A stretch of DNA of 64,000 nucleotides from Zonotrichia leucophrys gambelii (lineage: Eukaryota; Chordata; Aves; Passeriformes; Passerellidae). The translations under genes and the position numbers were made by a program. Below, piece after piece: positions 37,401-50,537 of this stretch (position 1 is its first letter; each line of letters starts with the position of its first letter). The notes beneath the pieces were generated by a model that saw nothing but the letters and a program-made list of their open reading frames with translations, did not search any database and was not told the DNA's origin. The stretch is taken from the NCBI RefSeq assembly GCF_028769735.1, contig NC_088170.1, forward strand, positions 44,250,585 to 44,314,584, given 5' to 3'.

Positions 37401-40400
37401 TACCTGAGCAGTAGTCTTAATGAATTTTAAGCTCACAGTAAGTGCCTAGCCCTCCTGAGAACTGAATCTTAAAGCAGGACACTACTGTGACAATTCTATT
37501 AGAAGGCACAAGTTTTTAATATCTAAAATTGCTAAAGTAATTTAAATATCTGACAAGAAAAAAACACAGGTTACCAGCCTCGCATAAGACATACTGCAAG
37601 GGCAGAACTGAAAATAATATATATTGTGTAGATACAGCAGTTAAAAAAAAATTAATGAAGTCTTACTACCTATAGCAAAGAACTTGGAAAACTTGCAGAG
37701 TTCACATTCTTTTTAAATGCATTAAACAAAACCCCAGAAAATACACAGTTCTTCTTAAAGTCTCAGAAATAAGGTGTCTAATACTGTTTAGGAGTCTGTC
37801 AACCCCTCTAATAGCCAGGTGGTGAACTCCATAGCTCAGTTGTACTTTGCATCCTTTTCTCAGGGCACACAGCTCTTGGAGCTGCTATAGGGATGAGAAA
37901 AATATTGAAATAACTCATCCAGCAACAGCTGCTAATTGTCCCCCAAAATGCTTCTCTGACAGGGAGAGAACATAATGCTTCACTTGTGGTTTTCCAGGAC
38001 AGATTCCCTACCTTGAGGCATCCTGCCATGTCACATGGTACCGGTCTGCTCCTGCACATTTCTAGAAGGTGTTTCTCCAAACTGTTCTGATGCTCTGTCA
38101 TTCTACAAACAACAACTATAAGTGAATGGACTGTGGTCCAAGTTCGCATTCTGTATCACAATAACCATTTGATTAAGCCTTTAAAACCCCTCAAGTGGGC
38201 AGCTGCTTCCTGATTCCCAGGAACTACTTTCCAATCCAAGATTATTACTAGCTAACTGATGGCAGAGTCCTTCAACAAATACATCTTCCCTGTTTTTGGC
38301 CTGATGATCATAAATGTCAAGGCCGCATTACTTGTCATTATTTATCCCTCATTATTTTTTCCCTCAGTGATATTTGTGTTATTTGATTCCACCAGTTTAC
38401 TGTGCATTAACTTCAAAAGTGGTAATTTTTAATCATCATGTTTAGTTGTATGATTTGTAGTTTCCTATTATGTTTTCTTCCATTACAGTTATAAGCAGGA
38501 AAAGGTAAAAGCACTACCTTTCTGCTGCCATTTGTTATCTTCATAACTTTACATCAGCTTTATATTAGCTCTCTGTCTTGCCTAAATGGTCTGAAGAGGT
38601 ATTGAACCAAGGGCTTTGATATTTACTAAATGCTCTTTTTACATTATTCATGGGCAACTGTCAAAGCATCAACAGAGAGTCAGTAAAGCTTTCTGCACAT
38701 GAAAAACAGAAAGCTTCAAGACACACTGCACAATAGGTAGGTGAAAACTGTTTTCTAGGTAGAAGATTTACATTTTGCAAGCGTCAAGATGGGTGTTTGA
38801 CATGTTTCTAGGATTTCTAGGATGATGTGGAACACTGCTGCTGGAGCCCTGCTGGCTTTCTCCCCCCACCCCACTCTCAGCAGTTTTTGGCTTAGCCATG
38901 GAGACGCATTTGAATCATCCCATGAGCTGCATTTGGCTGAAACTCTCTGGCTTTGCCAATTTTACAGTAACAGAAAGGGCAGATGCAGTGGAGTGGAGAG
39001 ACCTGTTTTCACCTAAAAGTAAAGTAAGACAAAGGCACCTTGAGGAAAATGCCATTTGGAGTTTTCATGTGATCAGAATGAGATTTCATCCCCTGAATAA
39101 GATCTTAAAATGTCATCCAAATTCATTCACACAACAGACTGGAACATGGGTCATGTAAACAATCCCTTTCCTTCCAGCAGTCTACATCTTTCAGAAATTA
39201 CTAACAAAAGACATCAGTCTACAAAGACCCATCCCATACTGTTTCCTCCTCATTTACTTTCTCATCTCTTTAAGATCAGAAGTTGATAATTGCTTTTGTC
39301 TTAAGAGATGGTAAAATGGGCAGTAATCTTTCTTACCCATTTATTTTATACAGGGAAACACTACAGCAACACTGTCATGAGGAGGTTCCTTCCTCTCTGA
39401 CACTTTCAATGACTGTAAAACTCACCTGTTTTTCTTCTTATTCAAAAAGACTTTGACTCTGCTGTGAACTAGCACCTTCAAACACTTAACAGGAGGGTAA
39501 TGCTGTCCCTGTCCTCCTGAGAAAATATTTTCTCTGCCTAAGGCAGCAAAAAAACTTACAAAGGGGTACAGAAAGAGACTAAAATTACTTGGACCTAGTT
39601 TTAAGAAGCAGAGGTAAGCAGAGGTGAGGCAAAAGCAATAGCTTTCCTCTCTAATGGACGTTTGGATAACTATGCATGAGAGAATGGAAATTCACTTGTG
39701 CTGCCATGCACTCCATATTCCCAGATAAGAAATGCAGACACTCATCATTGGAGAAGACAGAGGAGAACCTCACACATTCTTTTCACAGGACTATTTTTGA
39801 CACAGTTACATGTCTTCAAAACTGAGAGTCACCCCACAAGCACATTCCCATAGTTTAGCTTAGCATGTAAGGAATTCATTTGAGGCAGAAAAACCTCAGC
39901 TGCATTAGGCTGAGTCAGGTCTTCTTTCTTTGAACACATGCAGGACACTGACCTCTTCAGAGGATTTAGGTAAAGCAGTACTTAAATCAAGATTCATCCC
40001 ATTACATTACAGCACAGAGAGGTCCAAGTTACAAAAGCCACCATGCGTGTAGGCTCATTATGTAAAGAGTGGAGAGAGGCAGGCTGTGATTCATGTGTTA
40101 GATATGTATTGGCTGCAAAGAATAGCAATGTTTGAAGATAGAACAAAATCAGTGTAGGAACCTGGGGAATTATCAGTCAGAGAAGATACCCACTGTATTA
40201 GAAACCTCCTATTAAAGTGGGGATTAGGCTTTGGGCACCAAGCCCATTATTAGGCAGAGCTCTCATTTAAATCTGTTCTTTTGCCTATTTCTTAAAGCAA
40301 ATCAAAAGTTTAAGAAATAAAGTAACATTAGAATTAACCCGTTTATCACCTGGATTTGCAGATAAGGATTCAGTAAGTACCCTGTGCTTGACTCAATTCA

Positions 40401-43400
40401 TAACAGTGTGTTAAGCTTTTAAAGTTCTGGGGGCAACTATCAACACTGAAACATCTTATTCTGCCTATCTCATCTCTTTACTGCTAAATTAATTTTTATT
40501 ATTGCACAAAACAGCTGCAAAATGCAACCACTCATTTAAATTGTCTTTAGGAGTTATGAATAATGACAGGTACAAAATGGACTAATAACTTATGGTCAAA
40601 AACCATTAAGATAACATGACTGTATTTCTGAGTATAAATGTAAAAAACAGTAAAACTTTAACAACGAATCAGGTAGGAATTCAAATAATAAAATAATTGT
40701 TTTCTGGCTACCTGCATCTTCCCTGAACTTGTCAAATTTCTTTAGACAAGTAATTATGTATCAAATAAATATGAACATTTGGAGGAAGGGCTCTCCTTTG
40801 GGGGAACCTCCTCCTCACTGCTGACTGCAGAGAAAGCACAGAACAGTGGTTTAACTGGACACACACCTTCAGATGACTGAGATTTGCTTAAATGTTTAGA
40901 TGAGTCACTGGTTGCCACCAGCACCATGGACTTTTTCTAAAACATTTTTCTTTTTAACTGCAACAGTTCAATGATCCAGATCATTGTGAGGGCTTCCAAG
41001 TACTAACACCAATATAAGCCAGAGGACACGAAGATCCAGCTTAAACCAAGGAGGATGCCAGACCTTCTCTATTGTTGGCAGAGCAGATTTATAGAAGAAA
41101 AAAGAAAATTGCTTTTCACAGTACAAAGAATGCCGTTATTTTCTCAGTGTTTTTGGAGCAGAAATTCTTTCTGCCTGCACAAGCAGAGAATTCACTGAGT
41201 AGTAGTTTCCACTTGTAAGTAGAAAATTCTGCTTCTTAGTGATTTCTAATAATTAACTTTTCTGATGTTTATTTTAGCTAATTAACTAATATTATGAAAT
41301 AATATTTGTTGCCAAAATTAAAGTCAACTAAATCTCATTATTTTATTTGATTGTGATCAGTGATCTATAAATAATTACACTCTTTATCACTATTTCACTT
41401 ATCTCAGCTTTACAGTTCTAGAAAACAACCTTGACAGTTTTAAAAAGCATCAATATCAGATACAGGAATCAGTACTATCAGATAAGGGAAGCTCGATCTT
41501 GGAGCTTTAAGCAGATGAATGGACTAAATTGACACTGCAGAATGGAAAGGAGTTTAGGTCACTGAAGAAATTGTTCTGGTGGAAATATAGCCTTATACAG
41601 TTACAGTCTATCAGCTACAACAGGTATAACAAAATTCTGCAAGGTTGTCTCACTAGTTTAAGAAATAAATGCATGATTTTAAATATTTAATTATAAGCCA
41701 ATGAAATTACAAAATCTGAAGTCCTTGTGAATAGCAACACAACTGGTGTTAGCAACATAACTAGTGGTCAAAACAATAGCTGGCACAGGACTAACAGTAG
41801 CCCAGCAGATAGGAAAGGTGGCAACAGTAAGATTACTCACAATGAACAGGAACTGGCAACATCCCACATATGTGTTAAACAGCTGGAAGTGCAATTCCTA
41901 TTCCTGCCCTGAGACAGGGCTTCTACCAGCATCCCCAGTGCTGACACTTCATAGGGAGTGGAGAAAGGAGAGGTGGCAGGGGAAGTTGGCAGCAGGTCAA
42001 GCAATGCTGTGAAGGAGCTGTACAACTGCAATTTCTTCAAGGCAGTAAAAAACCGACACCTCTTTATTTTGGGAGAAGCAGTTAGCCAGTTGTAAAAGCA
42101 CAGTACTCAGGACACTAGCTGGTAGATGGTGCATGACCTGGAAAATAAAAACTGATCCAAAGATACATAGAACAGAAATGTAGCTCAGGTCTAGGCAGCC
42201 AGACCCCACAGAGCAGCTCTTCAGCTGGGGGACATAGTATTCAGCTATCAACCTGTCTCAGATAAAGAAGTTTTCATGACAAATCCCTGGACCATTTCCA
42301 GCCAAAACTGAATACACCTAGTCCCAGGAAGACAGGGGACTACACACAAAGCAAGGACCTTCTGACTGCATTTAGTAAACTCATAGCAGATCAGAGCACC
42401 AGCAGTGGAAAGTGGCCCTGGCACAGCACACAGGGTCCAGCAGGACCACCTGGAAATACAGGCACAGGAAGACACAGAACAAGAGTACAAACAAGCTCAT
42501 CTCCAGCAATGGCCATTGCCAAAACGAAATACCAGCTGTAGGTGGTAGATGTAGCTGACTCCCTCTAAACAGTTCAGGCAGACTCCATTGTTAGTAGCTA
42601 AAATTTGGGAAACATATCTCCATCCAAAATCCACGCACTCCAAGGAGTAAAATGATGAAGGGAACAGATGATGAACACTTTGCTGGATCTGCACAATAAA
42701 TACTTAAAGAAGCAGGAAAATAGAAAGAATTACAAACCCAGCAATGGAGTCAATTTTGCAGAACAGCTGTCGAGGCAGCTTTGCAGATCTAGCTTCAGCT
42801 GCTTAGCAAGCATAATGGCATCAGTTACACCTAATTCACATTTTAAAATACTGAGTGCCTACAGAACAAGTACCAGTGGGGGAATGGTATTCTACGTAAT
42901 ACACTGGGCAGCAAGACAATTTCTTCAAGGAACTGCTCTCTCCTCAAGGAAGATCCCAAAAAAGATACTCTAGTCTCAGTATCCTGACCCTAAAGCAAGC
43001 GACAGGAAGCAGTAAAACACAGGGTGGTTTCCTCAGCCTGATGAGAAAGCTTAATGAAACAAGCATGTATTTTGCCACTGGCACAAACCTCCAGCTTCTC
43101 ACTTACTGTAAATCTGCCTTTTTAATCTCTGTTTGATTCAAAAGCTTCACAGGTGAGAGACCAAAGACAACAACTCCCCCTCTTCCCATGAGTGTAGTTT
43201 CCTCTCCAACTCTCAGTTTCATTCACACAGAAACACAACTAAGGACCTTAACTTCAGTGACCAAAAAAGTCATATGTCAGCCCTACCCCATAAACCCCAT
43301 GCCACATTCCATTGTTAGTGCCTGAGTTTATCTATTCAAATCCATAAAAGGATTTCTTGATGCTTTCTGCATCAAAAATTAATATTCACCCTACTCCAGA

Positions 43401-45789
43401 GTGCCAAGGGGTAACCAGGAATGCCCAGGCAGCAGGCTCAGCATGCTCGCATCTCCTGTCTTAGCAAGCAACCATACATACAGGATTGATCATCCCACAG
43501 AGAAGATGCTACCTTTTATTTCCATTAGTGAATTTAATTTTCTCAATTTCATTCTGAAGTTCCCCTTAATGGTTTCCTTAAATTCACAGACGAGGCTAAT
43601 TTTCATGCCACCATGTGAGTGGGCAAATGTGTTGTAACGAATTTGGTTGTACATAATCTATTTGCTAGGGAGAAACATCATTGTACCAAGCCCTTGTACC
43701 ACTAAGAAAAAAAGTAATTTGTTTGCTTCATTTAGTAATATTTAAAATTAATTCAATTGATCATATATTTTAAAATATTGACTAATTTTCATAGCAATTG
43801 ATTAATTACAAGGATGTTTCAATGTGATTGAGTACACAATCTCTGCAGCAACTGTCATACTTTAAAAATAGCAATGGAGTATTTTTCCCTAACCACCAGC
43901 TGGAAGTTTAATTAGTTAAATGGTAAGTTTTAGCACTTACTTTCAGAAGAGATAAGATAAATATGAATTATTTTTTTCCAATAATGTGCATACTGTGCAT
44001 GCCACTCAAAAAGACAGTGAACACAGTCTAGGAAAGTTTGCATCCTTTTCATATCCCTTACCAATCCCTGAGGCACATACTAAATATAATCATGGTTAAT
44101 TTTTTTTAAACTATTTATGTTTCAATTTATTATGACTTCATACTTGGTGACGCCATATTTTTAGATTATACTAGGCTGGTTTTAGACAGTAATTAGTTCT
44201 ATATAAAACCCAACAGCCTTATTGAACATAAAGTAATGACATTATCCCTTCAGAGCACAAACTGAATTGATGTTACCTAATAAATTCTTTGCTCAAAGAC
44301 AACACATATCAGAGAGAACATTATTATTCTACCATTAATTTTTATTATATGACCAAAAGTAGATCACAGCAGCTCATGAACAAAAAGAGCAAAACCAGAT
44401 GCTCTAATTGTTAGCACAGTGTTTTAGCTTCTGTTAGTAAACAGAAATGCTAACAGGTTTTTAAGTCTTTATTCTGTACATTTGTACATAATATTTACTC
44501 TGAAGTAATTGACACCTATCTTGGTAAAATGGGAGCCTTTTATTTATTCTACACAAGAAACTGCTGATGAGGAAAAATGTATTACTCTGTTATAAGAAAC
44601 TTTTTACAGCATTGCACATTATTTTTAACTGCTACTCTTGAACAGTTTTAACAGATAGCACACAATATTTACTTTCTTAGCCAAATAAACCCTCAACCAT
44701 TGCTATCTGACTTATTTTATTTCAGATTTCAAGAGGAAAACTCAAAAAAGCACAGTAAGGAAAAAAAATAGAAAATGCTTCCACAAAAAAAACATTTTAA
44801 CTTTTTTCATAGTAAAACACTACTCTATATCAATCAAAATTCAATTGAAATGTCAAAGAACTTTAAATTTTGTGAATTAACTAAGTTTATTTTAAAACTG
44901 GGTCTTCATTGTCCTGAAACTCTGGATCATCAGTGTTGTAAGACTAGAATTTACATGCTAATAAAATCACATAAAAACATCCAGATAAAAAGCAGACTGC
45001 AAGAGCTCTGAAAAGACTCAGTGCTTCATAGCTATTTCTTCCTAATTTTTTCCTCTAAAATGCCAGTTAATTTGCTGACAAAGTATTTCTAATAAAGCAG
45101 TATTTTCATGCAGACAGTATTTTTTGTAATATGTAAGCATGTTTACGTACTTACATTACTGCATTCTCAGTACAATTTCAAAGCACTCCATAAATAGTTT
45201 CGACCTCTCACATGAAAAGTTTTGTCCTATGTAAAAAATTGCTAAAAGATTTTATAATGCAGGAGATCTATGATCACATTATACTTGAAATTAAAAGAAA
45301 TAAAAAAGAGTGCATCCAAAATGGTAACTTCAGTACAAGTACAGCAGCCTTTTTTACACGCAGAAAAGCAGTAAGGAAATGTTTTACCAGGTCACACAGA
45401 AAAAATTCCAATCATCTTTCTTAGTCAAATCACGTTTTAAACCTCAATAACCACACAATGTAACAGAAAGCCAGCCAGCAAAGATTGGTAGAGTGGAAGT
45501 AGTTCTTACTGCTAACACCACTAGTCATATGTCCTTTTGCATTAAGTGAAATCTTCAATCAAAAAAGCAGAGAAGGAAAGGCAGTGAGAAGAGATGGACA
45601 GCAGTGAAGTTGCCAACTGTGGTGGAAGAACACTCCAGACTCCCAACGCCCGGATCTCCCAAACTGACTTGGTGAATAGTCCTGAAATAGCACAGCAAGG
45701 CGATTGGAAACACCATGCAAAGCAGGCTAAAAATCAAACATTTAGCAGACTCGAGCTGAAAGACCAAAAGCTGCATTTTCCTGCAGAGA

Positions 45790-45925
45790 TGCCTGCACTG
45801 CAGGCCACAGGCAGCGGGGTTGGCTGTGCTGTGCGGGCAGGAGCCGCCCTTGGCTCCGCGCTGCTCCGGAGCACCGGAGCACACCCAGGACAGGCTGCAC
45901 TGCACAGCGACACGGCCTCTTCACA
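45790..45925. other. Small CpG-richer patch
   Basis: About 135 bases carry many more CpGs than the surroundings (GCAGCGGGG, GTGCGGGC, GAGCCGCCC, CTCCGCGCTGCTCCGGAGC, CACCGGAGC, CAGCGACACGG). It is too small for a typical CpG-island promoter, with no gene start seen beside it. A 128-codon plus-strand frame (45594-45980) crosses it but has no recognisable product. Confidence 0.4.
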
Positions 45926-46371
45926 TGGAACAGAGCCAGCACTGGCACCAGCAGCTCATCATTTACAAACATGTGACTAACATGAACATAGTGGGATCTT
46001 TGTTCTCATTCTGAAGCAATTATCAAGATTCAATGTGGAGAACTGACATAAAGGCATGTGCAAGTAGGAAACTTCACGCAATTTATCTGAAGACAGGCTT
46101 CAAAGACTAGAGTTTCTCATTTAAGGACTTCATATTGAAAAAAAATAAAGTTTAAACTGCTTATTTTTTCTGAATTCACAGAATGATAATGAACTTGCTT
46201 TGAAAGGTTCATAGAATTATACATTTGCTTGACTTTTATAGAATAATATCTATATAGGAAAACTCTGGCTGCACACTTAGACCATTATGAGGTTAAGTAT
46301 TTCAGGAAGAAAATTTAAAAACTGGCGCTTTTTTTGGAAAATCAGTTTAAAATTTGAAATTAAAATTTCAG

Positions 46372-46436
46372 AATATTTTGATACTGTGATGTCATAAATC
46401 AGAAGCTGATTTATGACATCACAGTATCAAAATATT
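46372..46436. repeat. Perfect 31-bp inverted repeat, 3-base loop
   Basis: Arm 1 (46372-46402) begins AATATTTTGATACTGTGATG, and arm 2 (46406-46436) is its exact reverse complement across all 31 bases. The loop is AAG, and pairing stops abruptly at both ends. Either strand would form a 31-bp hairpin in RNA or a cruciform in DNA. The absence of any arm difference points to a recent origin or active homogenisation. I recognise no transposon terminus or target-site duplication. Confidence 0.95.
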
Positions 46437-49400
46437 AAATCACTCTGCTGTTTCACTAATCTCCAATGCTCACCTACAAAGCAAGCATAAGCATCTGTAG
46501 CTCTGCTCTTTATTTCAGAAGTCAGAGTACTTCAGTGGTCAGGTGAAAGCTGCTCTTCACACATCCAGAGGCAGAAGAGAGAATCCAAATGAAGCTGTCC
46601 TCCTCCAGCCTTCGGAGTGTGGAACATGAGATAGTTACACCACCCTCTACAGAAAGGGCTCTCTTGACCTGCTAAGATCATTCTTGTGTGTGATGAAAGG
46701 TGAACCCAGGTTTGCCACATCTACCTGCTGATCTGGATTAAAAGTCTCAAGAGTTGATCAAAAAGTAGTATCAGGCTACACAGATTGACATATATTCTAG
46801 AGTGCTTATCAAATAAGTAAGTTACTCTAAAAGAGGACCAACATTAATAATAAAACAAAAAGGAGTGGGAAATATAATCTCTTCTGAGATCTTTTTCTGT
46901 CCCTTATGCTCTCAGCAATTTCTAAAAATATTTCTTCCAACATATTGTTTTGTGTCAAATAAAAACTGAAGACATTTGAGGATATGATCTTTGGTTTTTA
47001 TGCCTCATTGTTATAAAATTAGCCTCAGATTCATTTTTCAGAATAGAAACAGTTTTGAATATTAAACATAAAGAGTGCATCTAATACTTGGACCTGCAGA
47101 ACATTTCACATCCTGTTGGTGCCCTAGGAATTGAATTTTACTATTTTCAAAAGAATTAACATAATTTTGACTGGGAAAAACAGAAAAAGATGGCCTATAT
47201 AAAATTTTTAATGCTGAAACATATCTGGTATACAAGATTGGTACGCACAAATGTCTAGTCTATTTGTGTTTACTTTCAGCACACCATTTCAGAAACATTT
47301 TTTCAATTAGCCACAATATTAATATCTGTTCTTCATTCAATGAACATTCATATTGAATTGTTCCTGAATGTTCAGAGTGTATTAAACATATTATTTCTTT
47401 TTCTAGCTCATTTTTGTGTACTTACTTTACAATGAAATTGTAAATTTCATTGTACTGCAGCAGGCATTTTAAAAAAATAACTTGGTTGGTTGGTTGGGGT
47501 TTTTTTTAGTGAGATGGGAAAAAAATGGAGCAATTATTTTTTGAGTGAAAATCTACTACATTCCAATTCCAGAATTAAGAGCACAACCAAATCCATCTAC
47601 AAGTTTCTTCAAGACAGGCACAGTTATGGTCTTTCAGATATGTACAGATGCACTCAAACATCAGCAAAAGAATGTTTTCAGCTTTCCAGGCATTCCTGCT
47701 TCAGGCCTCACTTAGCATTGCAGAACTGTCACTCCACAGGACTTTCTACATACTTTCAGTCTGATAAACTGTCTGAATAAGCTGAATTATTTAAGTAATG
47801 CACTGGACTATTTAAGCACATTTATCACCTCCCATCACCAACTTCCTTCCTTATTTCCTTCAGAACCCCTCTTCCAGAGAAAGGGTGTTTCCTACTCAGT
47901 TTGTTATGCTAAATCACACTCTGGCATAGTCCCTCTCCCTTCCATGGTGAGTGAGAAGGGAAGACGATCACCCAGCCCATTTTGATGGCAAATCTGGCTA
48001 AACTCAGGTAATGCACATGTTGTTATTAGGCATCTCCAGATTGAGTAGTTTCAGAGAGATTATTTCGAAATAAAATGGTGAAAAAAAGACTTTAATTTCT
48101 CTGACCTAGTCTTTTTTCTTTTTTTTTTTTTTTTTAATACATGGGTCACAGGCACTTACATTCACATCATTTTCAGAGAAGTGAAGAATATGTCTACTCC
48201 TCCTGAGTGATTAACTCAGACATAAATATCTACCTTTTAGATGCCTCAATTGGGTTAGATATAAGGAAATTATTTAAGGAAGCATTCTGAGGGATCACAA
48301 AAACATCCCAGACTTCCCCACACTTCCCAAGGCCTGAAGACAGAGCTGCAGAGGAGCAGGGCTGCCACAAGCAACAGAAAGACAGCAGCAACGGCTCCAT
48401 GCTGTGGACACTGTCCAGATTTTCTCAGCTTCTACCTAAAGGAAAATTCTTTGCATTTCAGACTCAGCAGACACAACTCAATTTTGCCTTTAAGAGGAAA
48501 ATAAAATGATCTGAGGGAACTAATTATGGAAAGGAATCTGTGTATAACTATGGAAGTAATCTTTCCTCACTTTCCCAGTTGGATGGGGTAAAAATACTTC
48601 ACAACATTTCCAGGGAGTTAACATAATTTGTTTCCAACCTGTTTCTGGAATATCATTCTGAAGAGATCGAATTTAATGAACAAGGGTATGTCTAAAAGGA
48701 AAGGGAATACAGATCTGAAGGTACTTGACTGAAACTCTCAAGCAATCAAGCATATGAAAATACTTAATAGGCATGGAAAACAGGAGATAAATGAACACTG
48801 GAGAAGGCATTTTTAATCAGTCAAGTAAATTCATAACTGCAACATAAGAATAACTTGATTGGAATTCATGTATCTTAGTAATATTTCAGTATAAAGGCTT
48901 TTCCTGCTTATTAGATTACTGAATTAGGTGGTTGAAGTCTAAAGCACTGTAATGTTCTTCCAAGAACTTGGGTGAAATTCATTAATTCACCTGATTCTAT
49001 TTTGAAAACTTCTCATGAGCTGCTACAATTCATTGTTAATTGTAACATCACACCAAGAAAAACACTAAATAATATGGGTTAGAGGCTTTGTCTGGCTACT
49101 ATGAAAGAATCTACTTTTATCCTGGTATTTGCTGTGTCACACAAATGGTACTATGCTGAGGATGTTGCATACTCTGTCACTGTTTAACTACTGGAAAATT
49201 TCCAATAGAAAGAAAATTGAGAAATCGTTTTAATGAAGTGGTTTTCTGAACAATCTTGGATATAAAATCTCTCTCCATACAAATTTTGAGCTGTACCTCT
49301 ATCTCACTCTTCATCTCTATACTTCTGTAGTGTCTATCATCTAAGGATCTTAGAGATTTTGCCAATATTTATTACACATCATATGGAAAGAAACTGATCA

Positions 49401-50471
49401 CATCACTTTATGACAAATAAACAATGAAAATGTTGTAAAGTAAGACAACATTATCATGAATTTGAAACTACTTCACTTAAAAAAAACCTAGGCTGTTAGG
49501 TATTAGGTTTGTTTTCATATAGTATAGATTAAATTAATTACATTGATTACATGAAATGTTTTACATACACTTTATGCTTTTGAGAAGTTAGTTTTTCCAA
49601 AACTGGTTTTCTGTTTGGACTAACATTACCACAAATCCAAGTTTAGTTCTTTTGCCTGTATATCCCAGATACAAAGCAACATACTACTACTATAATTTTC
49701 TTTGCCAATAAGCTCCCATAATATATTATGAAAAGCCATATATGCCAGAGAGAGGGATTCTTGCTGATACACAATGTAGTTAAAACTTAAAGATACTAAG
49801 CCACAAAAAATACTTTTAGCTTTCTATAACAGCAAAACTAAGCAATGACAGGACCACTAGGACACGCACTACAAAAGGTCTCTATGATCAAAATGGCCAT
49901 AGTAAGAGTTTAGTATATACATGTATAATGCATACCGCCAACTACCAACAGTAATTCTTGCATCAAGGTCTCCTGACTTTTGAAAACACTAACACACAGA
50001 TTTTATGAAATAGTCCATCTTGGTTAAGGTTAATTTAAGAGTAAATAACACTTCTCTTAAAAAAAAAAAATTTACTGTACTTTACTGGCGTTTCTTGCAT
50101 TTTCAAATTCAAGCTTTACAGCCCTGCTGCATTTTGTCAAATTAAAGGGCTCTCTAACACTATCTTTCTCTTCCTAGTGCAGGTACTCACAATCTTTGAT
50201 CAAGTCCTCTTTATAAACCAAATAAATTGATCTTAAGTCAGTCAATGCAAGGTGTTTTTGCTAGACCACAAAGTATTTTTGTATGAGCTGTATGCCTTCA
50301 GATCTTTCACAGTAATAAAAAAATTCATTTTGCTTTGGAATGTATGTGCAAGAACTAAACAAAGCACTAACATAATTTCTTAATAAAATTAGCATTTTCT
50401 TAATTATGATTAACAAATTAATTTGGAGACTTCTCATATGCTTTCACAATATAGGCTTTCACAGACACTTG
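46437..50471. other. AT-rich noncoding DNA, no gene seen
   Basis: Contains a 12-bp-arm palindrome (47428-47439 with 47443-47454), a short (TTGG)n tract near 47482-47496 and a T-rich run at 48112-48135. No gene, RNA gene or named transposon is recognised. Confidence 0.6.
48112..48135. repeat. T-rich homopolymer tract
   Basis: T6, C, then T17. This could be simple slippage or the complement of a retroposed poly-A tail. No flanking evidence distinguishes these. Confidence 0.85.
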
Positions 50472-50537
50472 TAGAGAGAGCTGGACTCAATGATCCTTGT
50501 GGTTCCCTTCCAACTCAGAATATTCTGTGATTCTATG
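50472..50537 (+). mobile_element. CR1 LINE 3' terminus, plus strand
   Basis: The run GAGCTGGACTCAATGATCC, TTGTGGTTCCCTTCCAACTC, AGAATATTCTGTGATTCTATG is the characteristic 3' end of avian CR1 elements, including the terminal (ATTCTRTG)-type repeats. Only the last 65-70 bases are present, typical of the severe 5' truncation seen in CR1 insertions. It provides strong evidence for a bird or related sauropsid genome. The minus-strand 80-codon frame over it is an artefact. Confidence 0.9.

Larger units (their letters stand above)
30165..46371. other. Long noncoding stretch, no gene seen
   Basis: No gene, RNA gene or named transposon is recognised in these 16 kb. Minor content includes a (TTTTG)n tract near 32029-32047, a 10-bp-arm palindrome at 36334-36354, and GC-richer patches at about 33.05-33.2 kb, 35.1-35.3 kb and 41.9-42.5 kb. 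The last patch is long and even enough to suggest an unidentified decayed repeat. Open frames here reach at most 128 codons, without recognisable content. Confidence 0.55.

Noticed and set aside
41900..42550. GC-richer block suspected of being an old LTR or transposon
   Set aside because: I could not identify terminal TG...CA ends, flanking duplications or family wording, so it is only described as an unidentified patch.
45594..45980. 128-codon plus-strand open frame
   Set aside because: No recognisable motif, and the composition changes abruptly halfway where it enters the CpG-rich patch. It is consistent with chance.
46141..46260. CACAGAATGATAATG ... TTCATAGAATTATA suggested a minus-strand CR1 3' end
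   Set aside because: The conserved CR1 words between these motifs are absent, so the resemblance is limited to short AT-rich strings.
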